Counted from the stretch's first letter, positions 37,657 through 47,366 are shown. The stretch is 64,000 bases of DNA from Legionella fairfieldensis ATCC 49588 (GCF_000621525.1 NZ_JHYC01000001.1:48101-112100), one strand, 5' to 3'. Numbers and translations are program-made. Notes: generated from the sequence alone by a model not told the origin.

Positions 37657-37950
37657 TTAAATTCTTTTCAAATGAACAGGACGACGAGAAATACGCTCCC
37701 GATGTATTAAATATAAATTGCGCGAATAAATAAACACACCGGTTGATTGGCCCAAAATAAAAACAGGGTCCCGTTTATAAATGGAATAAATCAACAATGT
37801 TATTCCTCCCAGTAAACTCAGATACCAAAACGCAACAGGAATAATACTTTTTTTCTCCCTTTCGCTAACTAGCCACTGAACAATAAAACGGGCAGAAAAA
37901 ATCCCCTGCCCTAACAAGCCTAAAGCAAGCCAAAGATAATCAGGGTTCAT
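37657..37950 (-). CDS. small LAB_N-domain membrane protein
   Basis: A 97-residue inner-membrane protein with three hydrophobic segments (about 5-25, 40-60 and 65-80). It matches the short domain found at the N-terminus of some lipid A biosynthesis proteins (LAB_N): GQGIFSARFIVQWLVSEREKKSIIPVAFWYLSLL is characteristic, here split around the middle, followed by DPVFILGQSTGVFIYSRNL. Such proteins accompany GT2 glycosyltransferases that load polyprenyl phosphate. The start overlaps the end of the GT2 gene by 11 bases. Its biochemical role is not established. Confidence 0.85.
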   Translation of the reverse strand: MNPDYLWLALGLLGQGIFSARFIVQWLVSEREKKSIIPVAFWYLSLLGGITLLIYSIYKRDPVFILGQSTGVFIYSRNLYLIHRERISRRPVHLKRI

Positions 37951-38671
37951 AACGAATAACCTCCGGTGAACAGGGACGCTTTAATAACCAACGAACACCT
38001 ATTAAATCATAAATTCCAACAAATAAACGATTCATTACTCCATATTTGGAAATGCCATGTTGGCGAGGACGATGATTCACAGGTAAATTAATTAATTTAA
38101 ACCCCGCTCGTTTAAATAATGCAGGCAAGAAACGATGTATATGATTAAAATGAGGGAGTTCCAGAAAAGCTGTACGGGGAAATAACTTTAAACTGCAACC
38201 TGTATCAGGACACTCGTCCTTAAGAAAAAAACGTCGTATGCCATTACCAACACGCGAAGATAATTTACGTAAATAATTATCATCCCTTTTCCTGCGATTG
38301 CCTAACACAACCGTGCGAAAATCTTGCAATTGCTCTACCAACCGTGGAATATCAGCAGGATCGTTTTGACCGTCACCATCTAATGTGACTAAAAAAGAAT
38401 ACTGGGCTGCTTTAGCTCCACTTAACAAGGCAGCGCTTTGGCCAAAGTTTCTTTTATGACAGATAACTTTCAGGTTGGTTTTAGCCTGCGATAATTTCTG
38501 CAAACGTTCTATCGTACCATCAGTGCTGCCATCATCTACAAAGATAACTTCATAAATAAAACGTTCGAGAGGGAGAGCCGTCACTATTTCTCTATAAAGG
38601 GCTTCAACATTATCCACTTCGTTGTACACGGGTATTATTAGGGACAAATCAATGCAATTATTAAATGCCAT
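37940..38671 (-). CDS. family 2 glycosyltransferase, polyprenyl-phosphate type
   Basis: A 243-residue GT-A enzyme like dolichyl-phosphate mannosyltransferase and ArnC. VIFVDDGSTDGT lies at residues 42-53, the metal-binding DGDGQNDP at 98-105, and the DTGCSLKLFPR segment typical of polyprenyl-phosphate transferases near 155-165. Unlike ArnC it has no pair of C-terminal membrane helices; the neighbouring LAB_N protein may supply the membrane part. It overlaps LAB_N by 11 bases and meets the PAP2 gene at a single shared base. The sugar is unknown. Confidence 0.9.
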   Translation of the reverse strand: MAFNNCIDLSLIIPVYNEVDNVEALYREIVTALPLERFIYEVIFVDDGSTDGTIERLQKLSQAKTNLKVICHKRNFGQSAALLSGAKAAQYSFLVTLDGDGQNDPADIPRLVEQLQDFRTVVLGNRRKRDDNYLRKLSSRVGNGIRRFFLKDECPDTGCSLKLFPRTAFLELPHFNHIHRFLPALFKRAGFKLINLPVNHRPRQHGISKYGVMNRLFVGIYDLIGVRWLLKRPCSPEVIRYEP

Positions 38672-39348
38672 TATCTTACCTGCGCAGCAAATTTTTTTAG
38701 TATATCATGTCTCCATACAGGTACCAGCCAGGATTTGCGCCGTAATATACTGAGTAAACAGCCTACTTCTATCAGAACCAGATAGCCAGCCACCAATACA
38801 TCACTAAGATAATGATTGGTCAGTAACACGCGAGAAAGAGAAACACTTAAAGCAATCAATAAGAAAGTATAGAAATAACGAGGAAATACAATACCCAACC
38901 CCAACATAGCCCCGGTGATGGTAGTAGTATGCCCCGAGGGAAACGACCAATAGGAAGCCTGCATGTGAAAACCATAAAAACCGAATAATTGCTCGTTAAA
39001 TAATACACTGGGGCGAGCGCGTCCTAAAATTAATTTTAAAAAACCACAAATTAAAGAAGGAACAGCAACACACATAAAGAGAAACCAGGCACGGGATTCC
39101 CAATTGACTTCTTTACGAATATAACGGAAAAAAATTGCCAAAATAAAAAAAACAGGAAGATAAAGTATACCCATCCCTAACTTGGTAATCCCACTCAACA
39201 GAGGTAAATTTGCTTTTAAATTAAGAGAATACAAATAATAAGCAAGCGGTTTATCCAGATAAAACCAGGACAATGCAACTAAAGCAGCATAGGTGGCTAA
39301 AGTAAACGGCTTGGTCATAATTGCCAGTAATCGATCAAATGGCGACAT
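38671..39348 (-). CDS. PAP2-family membrane phosphatase
   Basis: A 225-residue integral membrane phosphatase with six hydrophobic segments. The three-part phosphatase motif is complete: KLILGRARPS, FPSGHTT, and SRVLLTNHYLSD, giving the lysine/arginine, histidine and histidine-aspartate active site on the periplasmic face. Such enzymes act on undecaprenyl pyrophosphate, phosphatidylglycerophosphate or lipid A phosphate. I choose the ATG at 39348, one base after the stop of the GT39 gene and preceded by AGGAG within that gene's end, so translation is coupled. The longer frame to 39378 is not needed. Confidence 0.88.
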   Translation of the reverse strand: MSPFDRLLAIMTKPFTLATYAALVALSWFYLDKPLAYYLYSLNLKANLPLLSGITKLGMGILYLPVFFILAIFFRYIRKEVNWESRAWFLFMCVAVPSLICGFLKLILGRARPSVLFNEQLFGFYGFHMQASYWSFPSGHTTTITGAMLGLGIVFPRYFYTFLLIALSVSLSRVLLTNHYLSDVLVAGYLVLIEVGCLLSILRRKSWLVPVWRHDILKKFAAQVR

Positions 39349-39349
39349 A

Positions 39350-40975
39350 TTAATTTTCTCCTGTATTATCCTTTCCAACTAAAAAAAGCTCCACCCAACG
39401 CCCTTTGCTGTAATTATATCCCTTGACCCTTGCCAAAACAGATAAAGCCAGATGATCACTTACCCAATGATCAAAAATCGCTGATTCTATTATTGCTTTA
39501 CGCGAAGGATCGGCCTGTAAAATTTTCTCAGCGACAGAAGCATCAATAAACTGCACTATATTTGTATTAAAATTAAAGACGACGCTTGGCTCCTCGTATC
39601 CCGCTACCAGTAGCGGCTTCTCCTTGGAAAAGTTATTTTTATCAACCAGTTGTGCAATAGTAGAAGAAAGCCATACAGGCTGTAAATACGGCAAAAGACC
39701 TCTAAAAACTAAAGGATAGGTAATAAGTGCCATCAATAAAATGACAAGACTAGCGCGTTTATAAGCGTTATGCCAGGAAAAATAAACAGCAAGGCAACTC
39801 AACACAGCGACTACTATAAAGAGAGTAATACCTGCTGAACTAACTTGTTGCATAACAAAATAAGGTACGCTGGCTAAAGCCAGTGCCAGACTTACAGACA
39901 GGATAGCCCAAAGAATTTGTAAAAAATGCAGGCCCTTTTCCCCTGACTTTGTTTGATTATCCTGGTGTACTGCTAATGCACTAAGCAAGGCAATCGCCGG
40001 GAAAGTGGGTAAAACATACTGGGGTAATTTTGTTGGCATTATTTCAAAAAATAGCCAGGTAGGTAATATCCAGCATAATAAAAATTTAACTGCTTTTTCA
40101 TGGCGATGATAAAACGCATAAACTCCAGCCTGCCACAAAAAAAGGGAAGCGGGCCAAAAAGTAAGCGGTAAAAGTAGCAGGTGAAACAGCGGGGGCTTAC
40201 CGTGTGATTCATGGCCTCCTTGTAATTTGGGTAATAGATCCTTGTGAATCATTTGCAGGAGGTAATTACTCTGTTCTGCAGCATTAACCTTATGCAACCA
40301 GGCAAGACTTAAAAGCGTCAATACAATTAGCCCGCTAAAAACATGCAACCGCCGAAGCCAGGCTATCTGTCTTTCAACAAGACAAAGGCTGACAATAGAT
40401 AATCCGCCAACCAAAGGAGTCACCCCTTTTAACACAAAACCATAAGCCATGGCCAGCCAAAAACAAAGCGCCCACCCCCATGAGATTGGTTTATTGTTTT
40501 CTCTCTGGTAAATGATCCATAAAGCGCCTTGCATTAATACCACCGAAGCTAATAAAGACGCGTCAATGACCGCCATATGGGCTTCAAATACCAAAAGAAG
40601 TGAGGCAGCAAGAAAAGCAGAAGCAAGAAGTGCTATCCGTGCTTTCACAAAACGGCGAGAAAAAAAATAAGTGAGCAAGATAGATAGTAAAGCTCCTGAT
40701 AAGGAAGGAATACGATAGGGCCATATTACACTGGCATCAGCCTGACTAAACAGTTTTACAAAAACAGCTTGCAACCAATTGATACCGGGCGGTTTTTGAA
40801 AACGCGTTTTCTCCTGAAAACGAATTTGAAAATATTGCCCGGTTTGTAACATTTGACGAGTTGCCTGCGCAAAATGGGCCTCATCTCTATCGATAGCCGG
40901 TATTTGATTAATACCGGGCATAAAAAGTAACAGGGAAAAAAAACCCAATAATAAATAATGATTTAATTTAATCAA
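39350..40975 (-). CDS. family 39 glycosyltransferase (ArnT/PMT-like)
   Basis: A 541-residue membrane glycosyltransferase with about 11-12 hydrophobic segments and a soluble C-terminal domain. The first periplasmic loop has the family signature IDRDEAHFAQATRQML with the acidic residues needed for catalysis, then RFQKPPGINWLQA. These enzymes transfer a sugar from undecaprenyl phosphate to lipid A (ArnT) or to proteins. As first gene of the four-gene set with PAP2, GT2 and LAB_N it is the likely terminal transferase. Aminoarabinose, galactosamine or a hexose are all possible sugars; no arnA/arnB-type synthesis genes are nearby. Confidence 0.88.
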   Translation of the reverse strand: MIKLNHYLLLGFFSLLLFMPGINQIPAIDRDEAHFAQATRQMLQTGQYFQIRFQEKTRFQKPPGINWLQAVFVKLFSQADASVIWPYRIPSLSGALLSILLTYFFSRRFVKARIALLASAFLAASLLLVFEAHMAVIDASLLASVVLMQGALWIIYQRENNKPISWGWALCFWLAMAYGFVLKGVTPLVGGLSIVSLCLVERQIAWLRRLHVFSGLIVLTLLSLAWLHKVNAAEQSNYLLQMIHKDLLPKLQGGHESHGKPPLFHLLLLPLTFWPASLFLWQAGVYAFYHRHEKAVKFLLCWILPTWLFFEIMPTKLPQYVLPTFPAIALLSALAVHQDNQTKSGEKGLHFLQILWAILSVSLALALASVPYFVMQQVSSAGITLFIVVAVLSCLAVYFSWHNAYKRASLVILLMALITYPLVFRGLLPYLQPVWLSSTIAQLVDKNNFSKEKPLLVAGYEEPSVVFNFNTNIVQFIDASVAEKILQADPSRKAIIESAIFDHWVSDHLALSVLARVKGYNYSKGRWVELFLVGKDNTGEN

Positions 40976-41245
40976 AATTACTACTCAGAGAAAATGAAAT
41001 ATAATATAAAACATCGCTTGCAAATACCAGCGAACCAAACCAGGTCAATTAGGGCAGCTTGGTGCCTGACAAAAAATTCAAAGAGTACCGAATTGCTGCC
41101 AAGTCGGCAATTCTAATAGCCTTAAATTTTACTTGACTTTCAATGATGCCTACTATGGGCTTGTCCGCAGTACCCAGGGGTTGCGGCACGAAAACAATCT
41201 GGGGGTGAATCAAGATAGTAGAAATATTAATGGATACTCGTTAAA

Positions 41246-41932
41246 ATGGCTTTTTTAATAAGCTGCCCACCTATGTTTGAACTAACAACAATCCAGCGCA
41301 TAATTATCTGGATACTTCCCGTACTCTTTGCCATTACCTTACATGAAGCGGCGCATGCCTGGGTTGCTTATCGGTTAGGTGATACAACCGCTAAAATGGC
41401 AGGACGTTTAAGTTTTAATCCCCTAAAACACATTGATCCTGTTGGCACAATCCTCATACCTATTCTTGTTCTTATATTGAGCCAATTTAATTTTGTTTTC
41501 GGTTGGGCCAAACCAGTACCTATCAATGCTTCATTATTACGTAATCCACGCCGGGATATGGCGCTTGCCACTGCTGCTGGCCCTCTTGCCAATCTGTTAA
41601 TGGCATTTTTATGGGCTATATGCCTTAAATCAGGAGTTATGCTTAACCCTCGTACCTCTAATATCGCTTTGTTTATGCTATTGACAGGCCAGGCAGGAAT
41701 CATAATCAATTTACTCTTCGCCTATTTAAATTTAATTCCGATCCCCCCTCTCGATGGCGGAAGAATAGTAGCGAGCTTATTACCGATTAAGCAAGCGATC
41801 CAATATCAAAAAATAGAACCTTATGGAATTTTTATTATTTTAGCCTTAATATTTAGTGGTGCTTTAGGTTGGCTAATTCGCCCTCCTGTTAACTGGTCTT
41901 TATCAGGACTTCGTGCTTTATTTAATTTATGA
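41246..41932 (+). CDS. M50-family site-2-type membrane metalloprotease
   Basis: A 228-residue zinc protease with 5-6 hydrophobic segments. The zinc motif HEAAH is at residues 33-37 in the first membrane region (ITLHEAAHAWVAYRLGD), and the third ligand lies in the LIPIPPLDGG segment near 165-172. There is no PDZ domain, so it belongs to the compact subgroup of intramembrane proteases. Start is uncertain: an internal ATG at 41273 fits the family N-terminus, and neither has a strong ribosome-binding site. The last four bases overlap pdxB (ATGA). Substrates are unknown. Confidence 0.85.
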   Translation: MAFLISCPPMFELTTIQRIIIWILPVLFAITLHEAAHAWVAYRLGDTTAKMAGRLSFNPLKHIDPVGTILIPILVLILSQFNFVFGWAKPVPINASLLRNPRRDMALATAAGPLANLLMAFLWAICLKSGVMLNPRTSNIALFMLLTGQAGIIINLLFAYLNLIPIPPLDGGRIVASLLPIKQAIQYQKIEPYGIFIILALIFSGALGWLIRPPVNWSLSGLRALFNL

Positions 41933-43002
41933 AAATTCTTGCTGACGCCTCTTTACCCGGCCTGCTACAAGCGTTCCCTTCTCCGTTTGAAATCACTCTC
42001 TATCACAAAGCCGATGAAATTCCCTCGCGTCTTCAAGATCAGGAGATTTTACTTTGCCGTTCCACGTTGAAGGTTAACGATACTTTATTAAAAGGTCACT
42101 CTCTCCGTTATATTGCAACGGCAAGTAGTGGTACTGATCATATTGATAAAAAATATTTATACGATCAAGGAATTACTTTAATTGATGCCAAAGGTTCCAA
42201 TGCCATTGCTGTCGCTGATTATGTAATTGCTACCTTGGCTTTTCTGCAAAAATACAACGATTTTTATGGTACGAAGGCCGGTATTATTGGCGTCGGGGAA
42301 GTAGGCACAAAAGTCAGGGCACGTTTGACTGCAACAGGGATGGATATAGCCTGTTATGATCCACCCAAGGCAGAACAGGATTTGAATTTTTCTTCATGTT
42401 CCTTTGATGCGTTAACTCAATGCGACCTCATCTGTATTCATGCTAATTTACACAATGAATCGTCTTATCCAACCAGAAATTTGCTGGATAAAAATTTTCT
42501 TGGTCAATTAAAAGATCATGTGGTTATTATCAATGCCTCTCGAGGAGGGATCGTTAATGAAGAGGCTCTTTTACAACAACGAAATTCCCTGGTTTATTGC
42601 ACTGATGTCTACAATAATGAGCCTGCCATCAGTCCTGACATTATCAATTTTGCTACATTATGTACCCCCCATATCGCGGGTCACAGCATCGAAGCAAAAT
42701 ATGCCGCTGTTGCGCTAATCAGTCAAAAGTTATCTGCCTGTTATCAGCTTTCGCCATGTTCTCTAACCGCGATCGCTCAGGAGCAACCCATTATTTTACC
42801 CGGTAATTCATGCTGGCAAGACAGTGTTTTAGACCTTTACAACCCTGTGCATGAAACCATTCTTTTAAAAAGAGCTGATAATTTGGCCTTAGCTTTTCAA
42901 AAGCTACGTAAAGCACACAAAAATCGCCATAACTTTTGTATACATGATGTACGTTTTATTAGTAAACAGACCAGAAAAATTCTTGGATATCAGAATTGCT
43001 GA
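41929..43002 (+). CDS. pdxB: erythronate-4-phosphate dehydrogenase
   Basis: Second enzyme of the DXP-dependent vitamin B6 pathway, oxidising 4-phospho-erythronate. The D-2-hydroxyacid dehydrogenase fold shows ATASSGTDHID early, the dinucleotide motif GIIGVGEVGTKVRARL near residue 116, VIINASRGGIVNEEAL with the catalytic arginine, and TPHIAGHSIEAK with the catalytic histidine. The C-terminal 90 residues form the family-specific dimerisation domain. The length of 357 is a little short of the E. coli enzyme. The ATG overlaps the M50 protease stop, so the genes are coupled without any known functional link. Confidence 0.92.
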   Translation: MKILADASLPGLLQAFPSPFEITLYHKADEIPSRLQDQEILLCRSTLKVNDTLLKGHSLRYIATASSGTDHIDKKYLYDQGITLIDAKGSNAIAVADYVIATLAFLQKYNDFYGTKAGIIGVGEVGTKVRARLTATGMDIACYDPPKAEQDLNFSSCSFDALTQCDLICIHANLHNESSYPTRNLLDKNFLGQLKDHVVIINASRGGIVNEEALLQQRNSLVYCTDVYNNEPAISPDIINFATLCTPHIAGHSIEAKYAAVALISQKLSACYQLSPCSLTAIAQEQPIILPGNSCWQDSVLDLYNPVHETILLKRADNLALAFQKLRKAHKNRHNFCIHDVRFISKQTRKILGYQNC

Positions 43003-43032
43003 ACTTCAGCGTATTAACAGCACAGGCATTAT

Positions 43033-43058
43033 TCTGGACGCATTTGAAAACGTCCAGA
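43033..43058. terminator. hairpin between convergent pdxB and an outer-membrane barrel gene
   Basis: Perfect 8-base stem TCTGGACG / CGTCCAGA with a 10-base loop, 31 bases after the pdxB stop and 12 bases from the stop of the opposing gene. No T-run follows on either strand, so termination is possible but not certain. Confidence 0.45.
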
Positions 43059-43069
43059 AAATAAGCAAG

Positions 43070-43867
43070 TTAGACAAAATCAAAGTGATAAGCAGCAGAA
43101 ATGGAAACTTCATTTAAAAACACATGCTTTGCTTTAAACGGAGTGATTGTAGAGGCCAGACCTGATACAGTCTCAATAAAATTAGAACCTGTTCTTAGCT
43201 TTCCTGCATCAACAAAACGGTAACCAAGACCTATATTAAATTGATTGGTCAAATAATAATCGGCACCTACACCTGCATCCCAGGCAAAACTGGTAGATGA
43301 TTTACCACTTACTATAGTGTTGTAACTCAACGGTGAAACAAAGGGGATATTGATATTTTGTAATCGGTCTATTTTGTTAAGACCAATACCAATACCACCT
43401 TTTACGTAGGGCACAAAACCACCCCAGTTAACCGAAGGCTTTAACAACAGATCAAATAAGAAAGTTTGTACACTGATTTTTCCTGCATTATATTGACCAT
43501 ACACATCCGGTGCAAAATTGGCATCATCCTCAACCGTCAACATATTCCAATCATAACTGCTACGATAAACATAACTAAATTGCAGAGCGAGATTCTGGTT
43601 CCATTCATAACCCGCAAAAGCACCTCCGAATCCCGCCGAACCTATATCACGATTCCAGTCGGTATTGACAGGCGTGGTAAAGCTAAATTCCTGGCTGGAC
43701 GGATAAGTAATCACCGGTTGAAAATGAATATCGGTTGATACAGAACCACCACCTTCAATGCCAATATAAAATTTGGGAGGGACCGCAGCAACATCGCCCA
43801 TGGTTCCAGCAAAAGCAACACCATAGCTTAGCATAAAAATTGTCATCGCAGTTTTTGTTAACTTCAT
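43070..43867 (-). CDS. outer-membrane beta-barrel protein
   Basis: A 265-residue protein with a signal peptide ending VAFA (residue 20). Mature strands alternate aromatic and small residues: KFYIGIEGGGSVS, GFGGAFAGYEWNQNLALQFSY, GFVPYVKGGIGIGLNK, FNIGLGYRFVDAG, and the end VSISAAYHFDFV has the C-terminal aromatic pattern expected of OM proteins. It fits the OmpA/OmpW-like 8-stranded barrel class often expanded in Legionella. AAGGAGAGTT precedes the ATG. It is not closely similar to the tandem pair at 17.5-19 kb by eye. Function unknown. Confidence 0.87.
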   Translation of the reverse strand: MKLTKTAMTIFMLSYGVAFAGTMGDVAAVPPKFYIGIEGGGSVSTDIHFQPVITYPSSQEFSFTTPVNTDWNRDIGSAGFGGAFAGYEWNQNLALQFSYVYRSSYDWNMLTVEDDANFAPDVYGQYNAGKISVQTFLFDLLLKPSVNWGGFVPYVKGGIGIGLNKIDRLQNINIPFVSPLSYNTIVSGKSSTSFAWDAGVGADYYLTNQFNIGLGYRFVDAGKLRTGSNFIETVSGLASTITPFKAKHVFLNEVSISAAYHFDFV

Positions 43868-43913
43868 CTAACTCTCCTTATTAATAAATTCATTTTTACA
43901 GCTTTCAGTTAAA

Positions 43914-45371
43914 TTAATTCCCTTTTATCAATCTGCGGATAATCAGTTGATCAGAAAAAGAATGACGAACAGAACCAATTTGCTGATAATCTTCGTGACC
44001 TTTGCCAGCAATCAGAATAATATCATTTTTATTCGCCAAATTTAAGGCTTTGGTAATTGCCTGCTTACGATCAGTAATTTTATAAAGATTGGATTTGGAG
44101 TCAATCCCTGACTCAATAGCCTCCATGATAGTTAACGGATCTTCCGTACGAGGATTATCACTGGTTATAATGAGAATATCTGCATATTGGCTGGCAATTT
44201 TGCCCATTACAGGCCGTTTCGCCTTATCTCTATCACCACCACAACCAAATACAACCACTATTCGTCCTTTTTTTAATTGTTGTAAAGTTGCCAAAACATT
44301 TTCAAGCGCATCCGGTGAATGCGCATAGTCAACGATAGCATAGGGTTCCTCCGCTACAATTTCCATTCGACCCGGTGCCGCCTGCAATTTTGACAATACA
44401 GAAATAACTTTATCCGCCGGATGACCAAAAGCCAACAGGCTTGAAAAAACAGCCAACGCATTGTAAATATTGAAAAATCCCAAGGCATTAATTTTTAATT
44501 CATACCTTCCCCAAGGTGAACTTAATTCAAGAAAAGTGCCTTGTAAACTGATATCCCAATTGAGGGCGCGCACATCAGCTGCGTCACTGAATCCGTAACT
44601 AATAATCTGACAAGATTGACCGACCTTGCTACGCATTAATTGGCTACAGGTATCGTCCTCATTAAGAATAGCGTGATCAAGAGTTGGTTTAGCAAACAAG
44701 AGTGCTTTTGCGGCTGCATAATCCGCCATAGTGTGATGATAATCCAGATGATCATGGCTTAGATTAGTGAAAATAGCTTGTCTAAAGGGAATACTATCCA
44801 CGCGTTGTTGAACCAACGCATGAGAAGATACTTCCATGCAAACGTGTTTTATAGCTTGTTGCTGATAACTATACAAAAGTTGTTGTAAACATAAGGCGTC
44901 AGGGGTTGTATTCAATAGAGGTTCTAACGCGCTGACATTCCCTTGTCCTATCGTTCCAATATAAGCCGCTCCTTCGCCTAATAAAGTATGCGCCTGCGCT
45001 AATTGATAAGCAACTGTCGTTTTTCCGTTAGTGCCTGTAACACCGGTTACCAGCAGTTTTTTTGCGGGTTCGGTATAAAAACGGCTGGCAATTTCTCCAA
45101 GCTTTCTGGCAAGCCCGGGGAGTGCCACACAAGGAAAATGAACAGGCAATTGAACTGTGGAAGGCCAATTTTCTGGTTCATACAATAATGCAGCCGCACC
45201 CGCTGCAATAGCCTGATGAATAAAAAGACGTCCATCACTACCAGAGCCAGGATAAGCAAAAAATAAAAATCCGGGTTTTATTTGCCGACTGTCATTATGT
45301 AGCCCTGAAATTTCACAATCAGGGATCAAGCCATTAACCCACGGACGCATTAACTCAGCCAATTTCATCAT
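43914..45371 (-). CDS. murE: UDP-MurNAc-L-Ala-D-Glu:meso-diaminopimelate ligase
   Basis: Adds meso-diaminopimelate to the peptidoglycan precursor. The ATP-binding motif TGTNGKTT is at residues 112-119, SHDHLDYHHTMADYAAAK and VVDYAHSPDALENVL are the central-domain signatures, and SDNPRTEDP (the DNPR motif) marks specificity for diaminopimelate over lysine. The length of 485 residues is usual. It lies 4 bases after ftsI, as the last gene of this part of the dcw cluster; murF and mraY, which usually follow, are replaced by a barrel gene. Confidence 0.97.
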   Translation of the reverse strand: MMKLAELMRPWVNGLIPDCEISGLHNDSRQIKPGFLFFAYPGSGSDGRLFIHQAIAAGAAALLYEPENWPSTVQLPVHFPCVALPGLARKLGEIASRFYTEPAKKLLVTGVTGTNGKTTVAYQLAQAHTLLGEGAAYIGTIGQGNVSALEPLLNTTPDALCLQQLLYSYQQQAIKHVCMEVSSHALVQQRVDSIPFRQAIFTNLSHDHLDYHHTMADYAAAKALLFAKPTLDHAILNEDDTCSQLMRSKVGQSCQIISYGFSDAADVRALNWDISLQGTFLELSSPWGRYELKINALGFFNIYNALAVFSSLLAFGHPADKVISVLSKLQAAPGRMEIVAEEPYAIVDYAHSPDALENVLATLQQLKKGRIVVVFGCGGDRDKAKRPVMGKIASQYADILIITSDNPRTEDPLTIMEAIESGIDSKSNLYKITDRKQAITKALNLANKNDIILIAGKGHEDYQQIGSVRHSFSDQLIIRRLIKGN

Positions 45372-45375
45372 AATC

Positions 45376-47031
45376 TCATGTTTTATCCGGAGGAATGTCG
45401 AGAATTCGTAAAGAACCAGACATTACCTGTGCAAAAAGAGGAGCAGCAACAGCTGCTGCATAATACCCGTTTTTAGTAGGTTCATGGATGACTACCGCTA
45501 CTACCAGACGAGGATTAGAAACCGGCGCAATGCCTACGAAGCTTGCAATATGGCGATCTTTTTCATAGCCATTTTTCCCGGCAATTTGCGCAGTTCCTGT
45601 TTTTCCAGCAACCCGATAACCCGGCACTCTGGCCGCCCTCCCTGTACCTTCCTCAAGAACAGCTTCCAGCATGGCAAGCACCTGGTTTGCCGTTTTTTCA
45701 TCAAGAACGCGCTCTCCACCTGACTTTATTTCATTATGCAATAAAGTCACGGGAATTAGACGTCCCTGATTGGCAAAAATCAAATAGCCTTTGGCTAATT
45801 GTAAAGCAGTGACTGACATCCCATAACCAAAACTCAAGGCGCCTAACACAAAAGGATTGGCATCTTTCACATTAACAATTCCACCATCACTTTCACCAGG
45901 ATAACCACTCTCTGTTCGTTGGCCAAAACCACTGCGTTGTAAAAGACCAATTAATTGTTCCGGCGGGCTTGATAAAACCATCTTTGCTACACCCACATTA
46001 CTGGAATGTTGTAAAACGCCAGTAACATCCAAAATGCCATAATTATGGATATCTCTGATCAAATGACCATGGACTGCCATCCAGCTTGGCCTTGTATCAA
46101 TAATTGTATCTGGTTTAAAAAGACCGCTGCCTAAAGCACTCGCTATACTGAAAGGTTTGATTACCGATCCCGGCTCAAACGTATCCGTGATTGCTTTGTT
46201 ACGATAGCTATCCCGCGTGTAACGGCTGCGTGCATTAGGGTTAAAGGAGGGCGCATTAGCTGCTGCCAGAATTTCTCCTGTTTTTGTATCAATTACAACT
46301 ACAGAGCCTGATTTTGCAGCAAACTTCTCCAATGTATTCTGTAATTCATGATAAGCCAGATATTGAATGCGTTTATCAATACTTAGAGGAAGATCATGAC
46401 CGGGCCGCGGTTCTTTTATTACACCCAAATCCTCAATAATCTGTCCCATGCGGTCTTTTAAAACCCGTTTCTGGCCCGTAGTACCCATTAACCAATCTTG
46501 ATAAGCGAGTTCCAGTCCTTCAATACCCCTATCATCGATATTAGTAAAACCAAGCAATTGCGCGGTACTATCACTTTCTGGATAAAAGCGCTTGAATTCC
46601 TGCTGGAAATTAAGTCCAGGAATTTTGAATGCCTCAATTTGCTTCGCGAGGGTGGGAGGAAGTTGACGGCGAAGGTATAGAAACTCTCGTTTGTGAAACT
46701 GTTTGACAGCACCCATCAATGATTTAGGTGAAATATTTAACAATCTGCATAATTCGTTTAACTGTTTTTTATTGGGTGCGAATGTCTTGGGATTTATCCA
46801 GGCTGATTGCACAGGTGTACTTACAGCAAGCGGTGCCCCTTGCCTGTCAATAATTATGCCGCGATGAGCAGGAATATCGATTATCCTTAAACTTCGTGCA
46901 TCTCCCTGGCCCTGCAAAAACTGGCGATGAAGGACGGCTAAATCCACCATCCGCCATGAAAGTGTACCTAACAATAATAAAAAGAAAAAAGATACAGCAA
47001 GCAGCCGCGCCACATGGCTTTGACTTTTCAT
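45376..47031 (-). CDS. ftsI: peptidoglycan transpeptidase FtsI (PBP3)
   Basis: Class B penicillin-binding protein that cross-links septal peptidoglycan. One membrane segment (about 8-28) anchors it; the pedestal domain contains RGIIIDRQGAPLAVS. The transpeptidase active site is complete: SVIK at 289-292 with S289 as nucleophile, SSN at 343-345, and KTG at 477-479. The length of 551 residues is slightly shorter than in E. coli, lacking part of the C-terminal tail. Its start overlaps ftsL by four bases. Confidence 0.97.
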   Translation of the reverse strand: MKSQSHVARLLAVSFFFLLLLGTLSWRMVDLAVLHRQFLQGQGDARSLRIIDIPAHRGIIIDRQGAPLAVSTPVQSAWINPKTFAPNKKQLNELCRLLNISPKSLMGAVKQFHKREFLYLRRQLPPTLAKQIEAFKIPGLNFQQEFKRFYPESDSTAQLLGFTNIDDRGIEGLELAYQDWLMGTTGQKRVLKDRMGQIIEDLGVIKEPRPGHDLPLSIDKRIQYLAYHELQNTLEKFAAKSGSVVVIDTKTGEILAAANAPSFNPNARSRYTRDSYRNKAITDTFEPGSVIKPFSIASALGSGLFKPDTIIDTRPSWMAVHGHLIRDIHNYGILDVTGVLQHSSNVGVAKMVLSSPPEQLIGLLQRSGFGQRTESGYPGESDGGIVNVKDANPFVLGALSFGYGMSVTALQLAKGYLIFANQGRLIPVTLLHNEIKSGGERVLDEKTANQVLAMLEAVLEEGTGRAARVPGYRVAGKTGTAQIAGKNGYEKDRHIASFVGIAPVSNPRLVVAVVIHEPTKNGYYAAAVAAPLFAQVMSGSLRILDIPPDKT

Positions 47032-47366
47032 TTTATTTGTAATACAAAAGTATCTTTATCCGTTGGCAACCGCATTTGCAATTGTTCGACTGCCAATTGC
47101 TCTACTCTTGCGGTCGTTGCGAGACTTGCCTGTTCAAGGAGTAATTGACCCCATTGCAATTGTAACTGATTAGTTTGTTGCTCAAGATGCTGCAACTGGC
47201 TAAAACTTAAGCGATGTTCATTAGTTGTGTAAACTATTGCCAAGGCAGTAATCAGAACCAGCAATAAGAGAGACAAAAGAAAAGCCAGCTGTTTTGAGAT
47301 ACGCATATCCAGTAATTGTCCATTAAAAAAATTACTTTGATTTATCGCTTTGGCTGCGGCGTTCAT
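47028..47366 (-). CDS. ftsL: cell division protein FtsL
   Basis: A 112-residue bitopic protein of the divisome that partners FtsB and FtsQ. After a 25-residue cytoplasmic part a single membrane segment ([21 protein letters not shown], about residues 26-46) leads to a periplasmic leucine/glutamine coiled coil ([22 protein letters not shown]). Size, topology and position between rsmH and ftsI, overlapping both by 4 bases, identify it better than sequence does. An internal ATG at residue 21 is an alternative start. Confidence 0.92.
   Translation of the reverse strand: MNAAAKAINQSNFFNGQLLDMRISKQLAFLLSLLLLVLITALAIVYTTNEHRLSFSQLQHLEQQTNQLQLQWGQLLLEQASLATTARVEQLAVEQLQMRLPTDKDTFVLQIK

Noticed and set aside
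40976..41245. 270-base gap considered as a small RNA locus
   Set aside because: A short ATTGCTGCC/GGCAAT hairpin is visible near 41090, but no promoter, terminator or known RNA was found.
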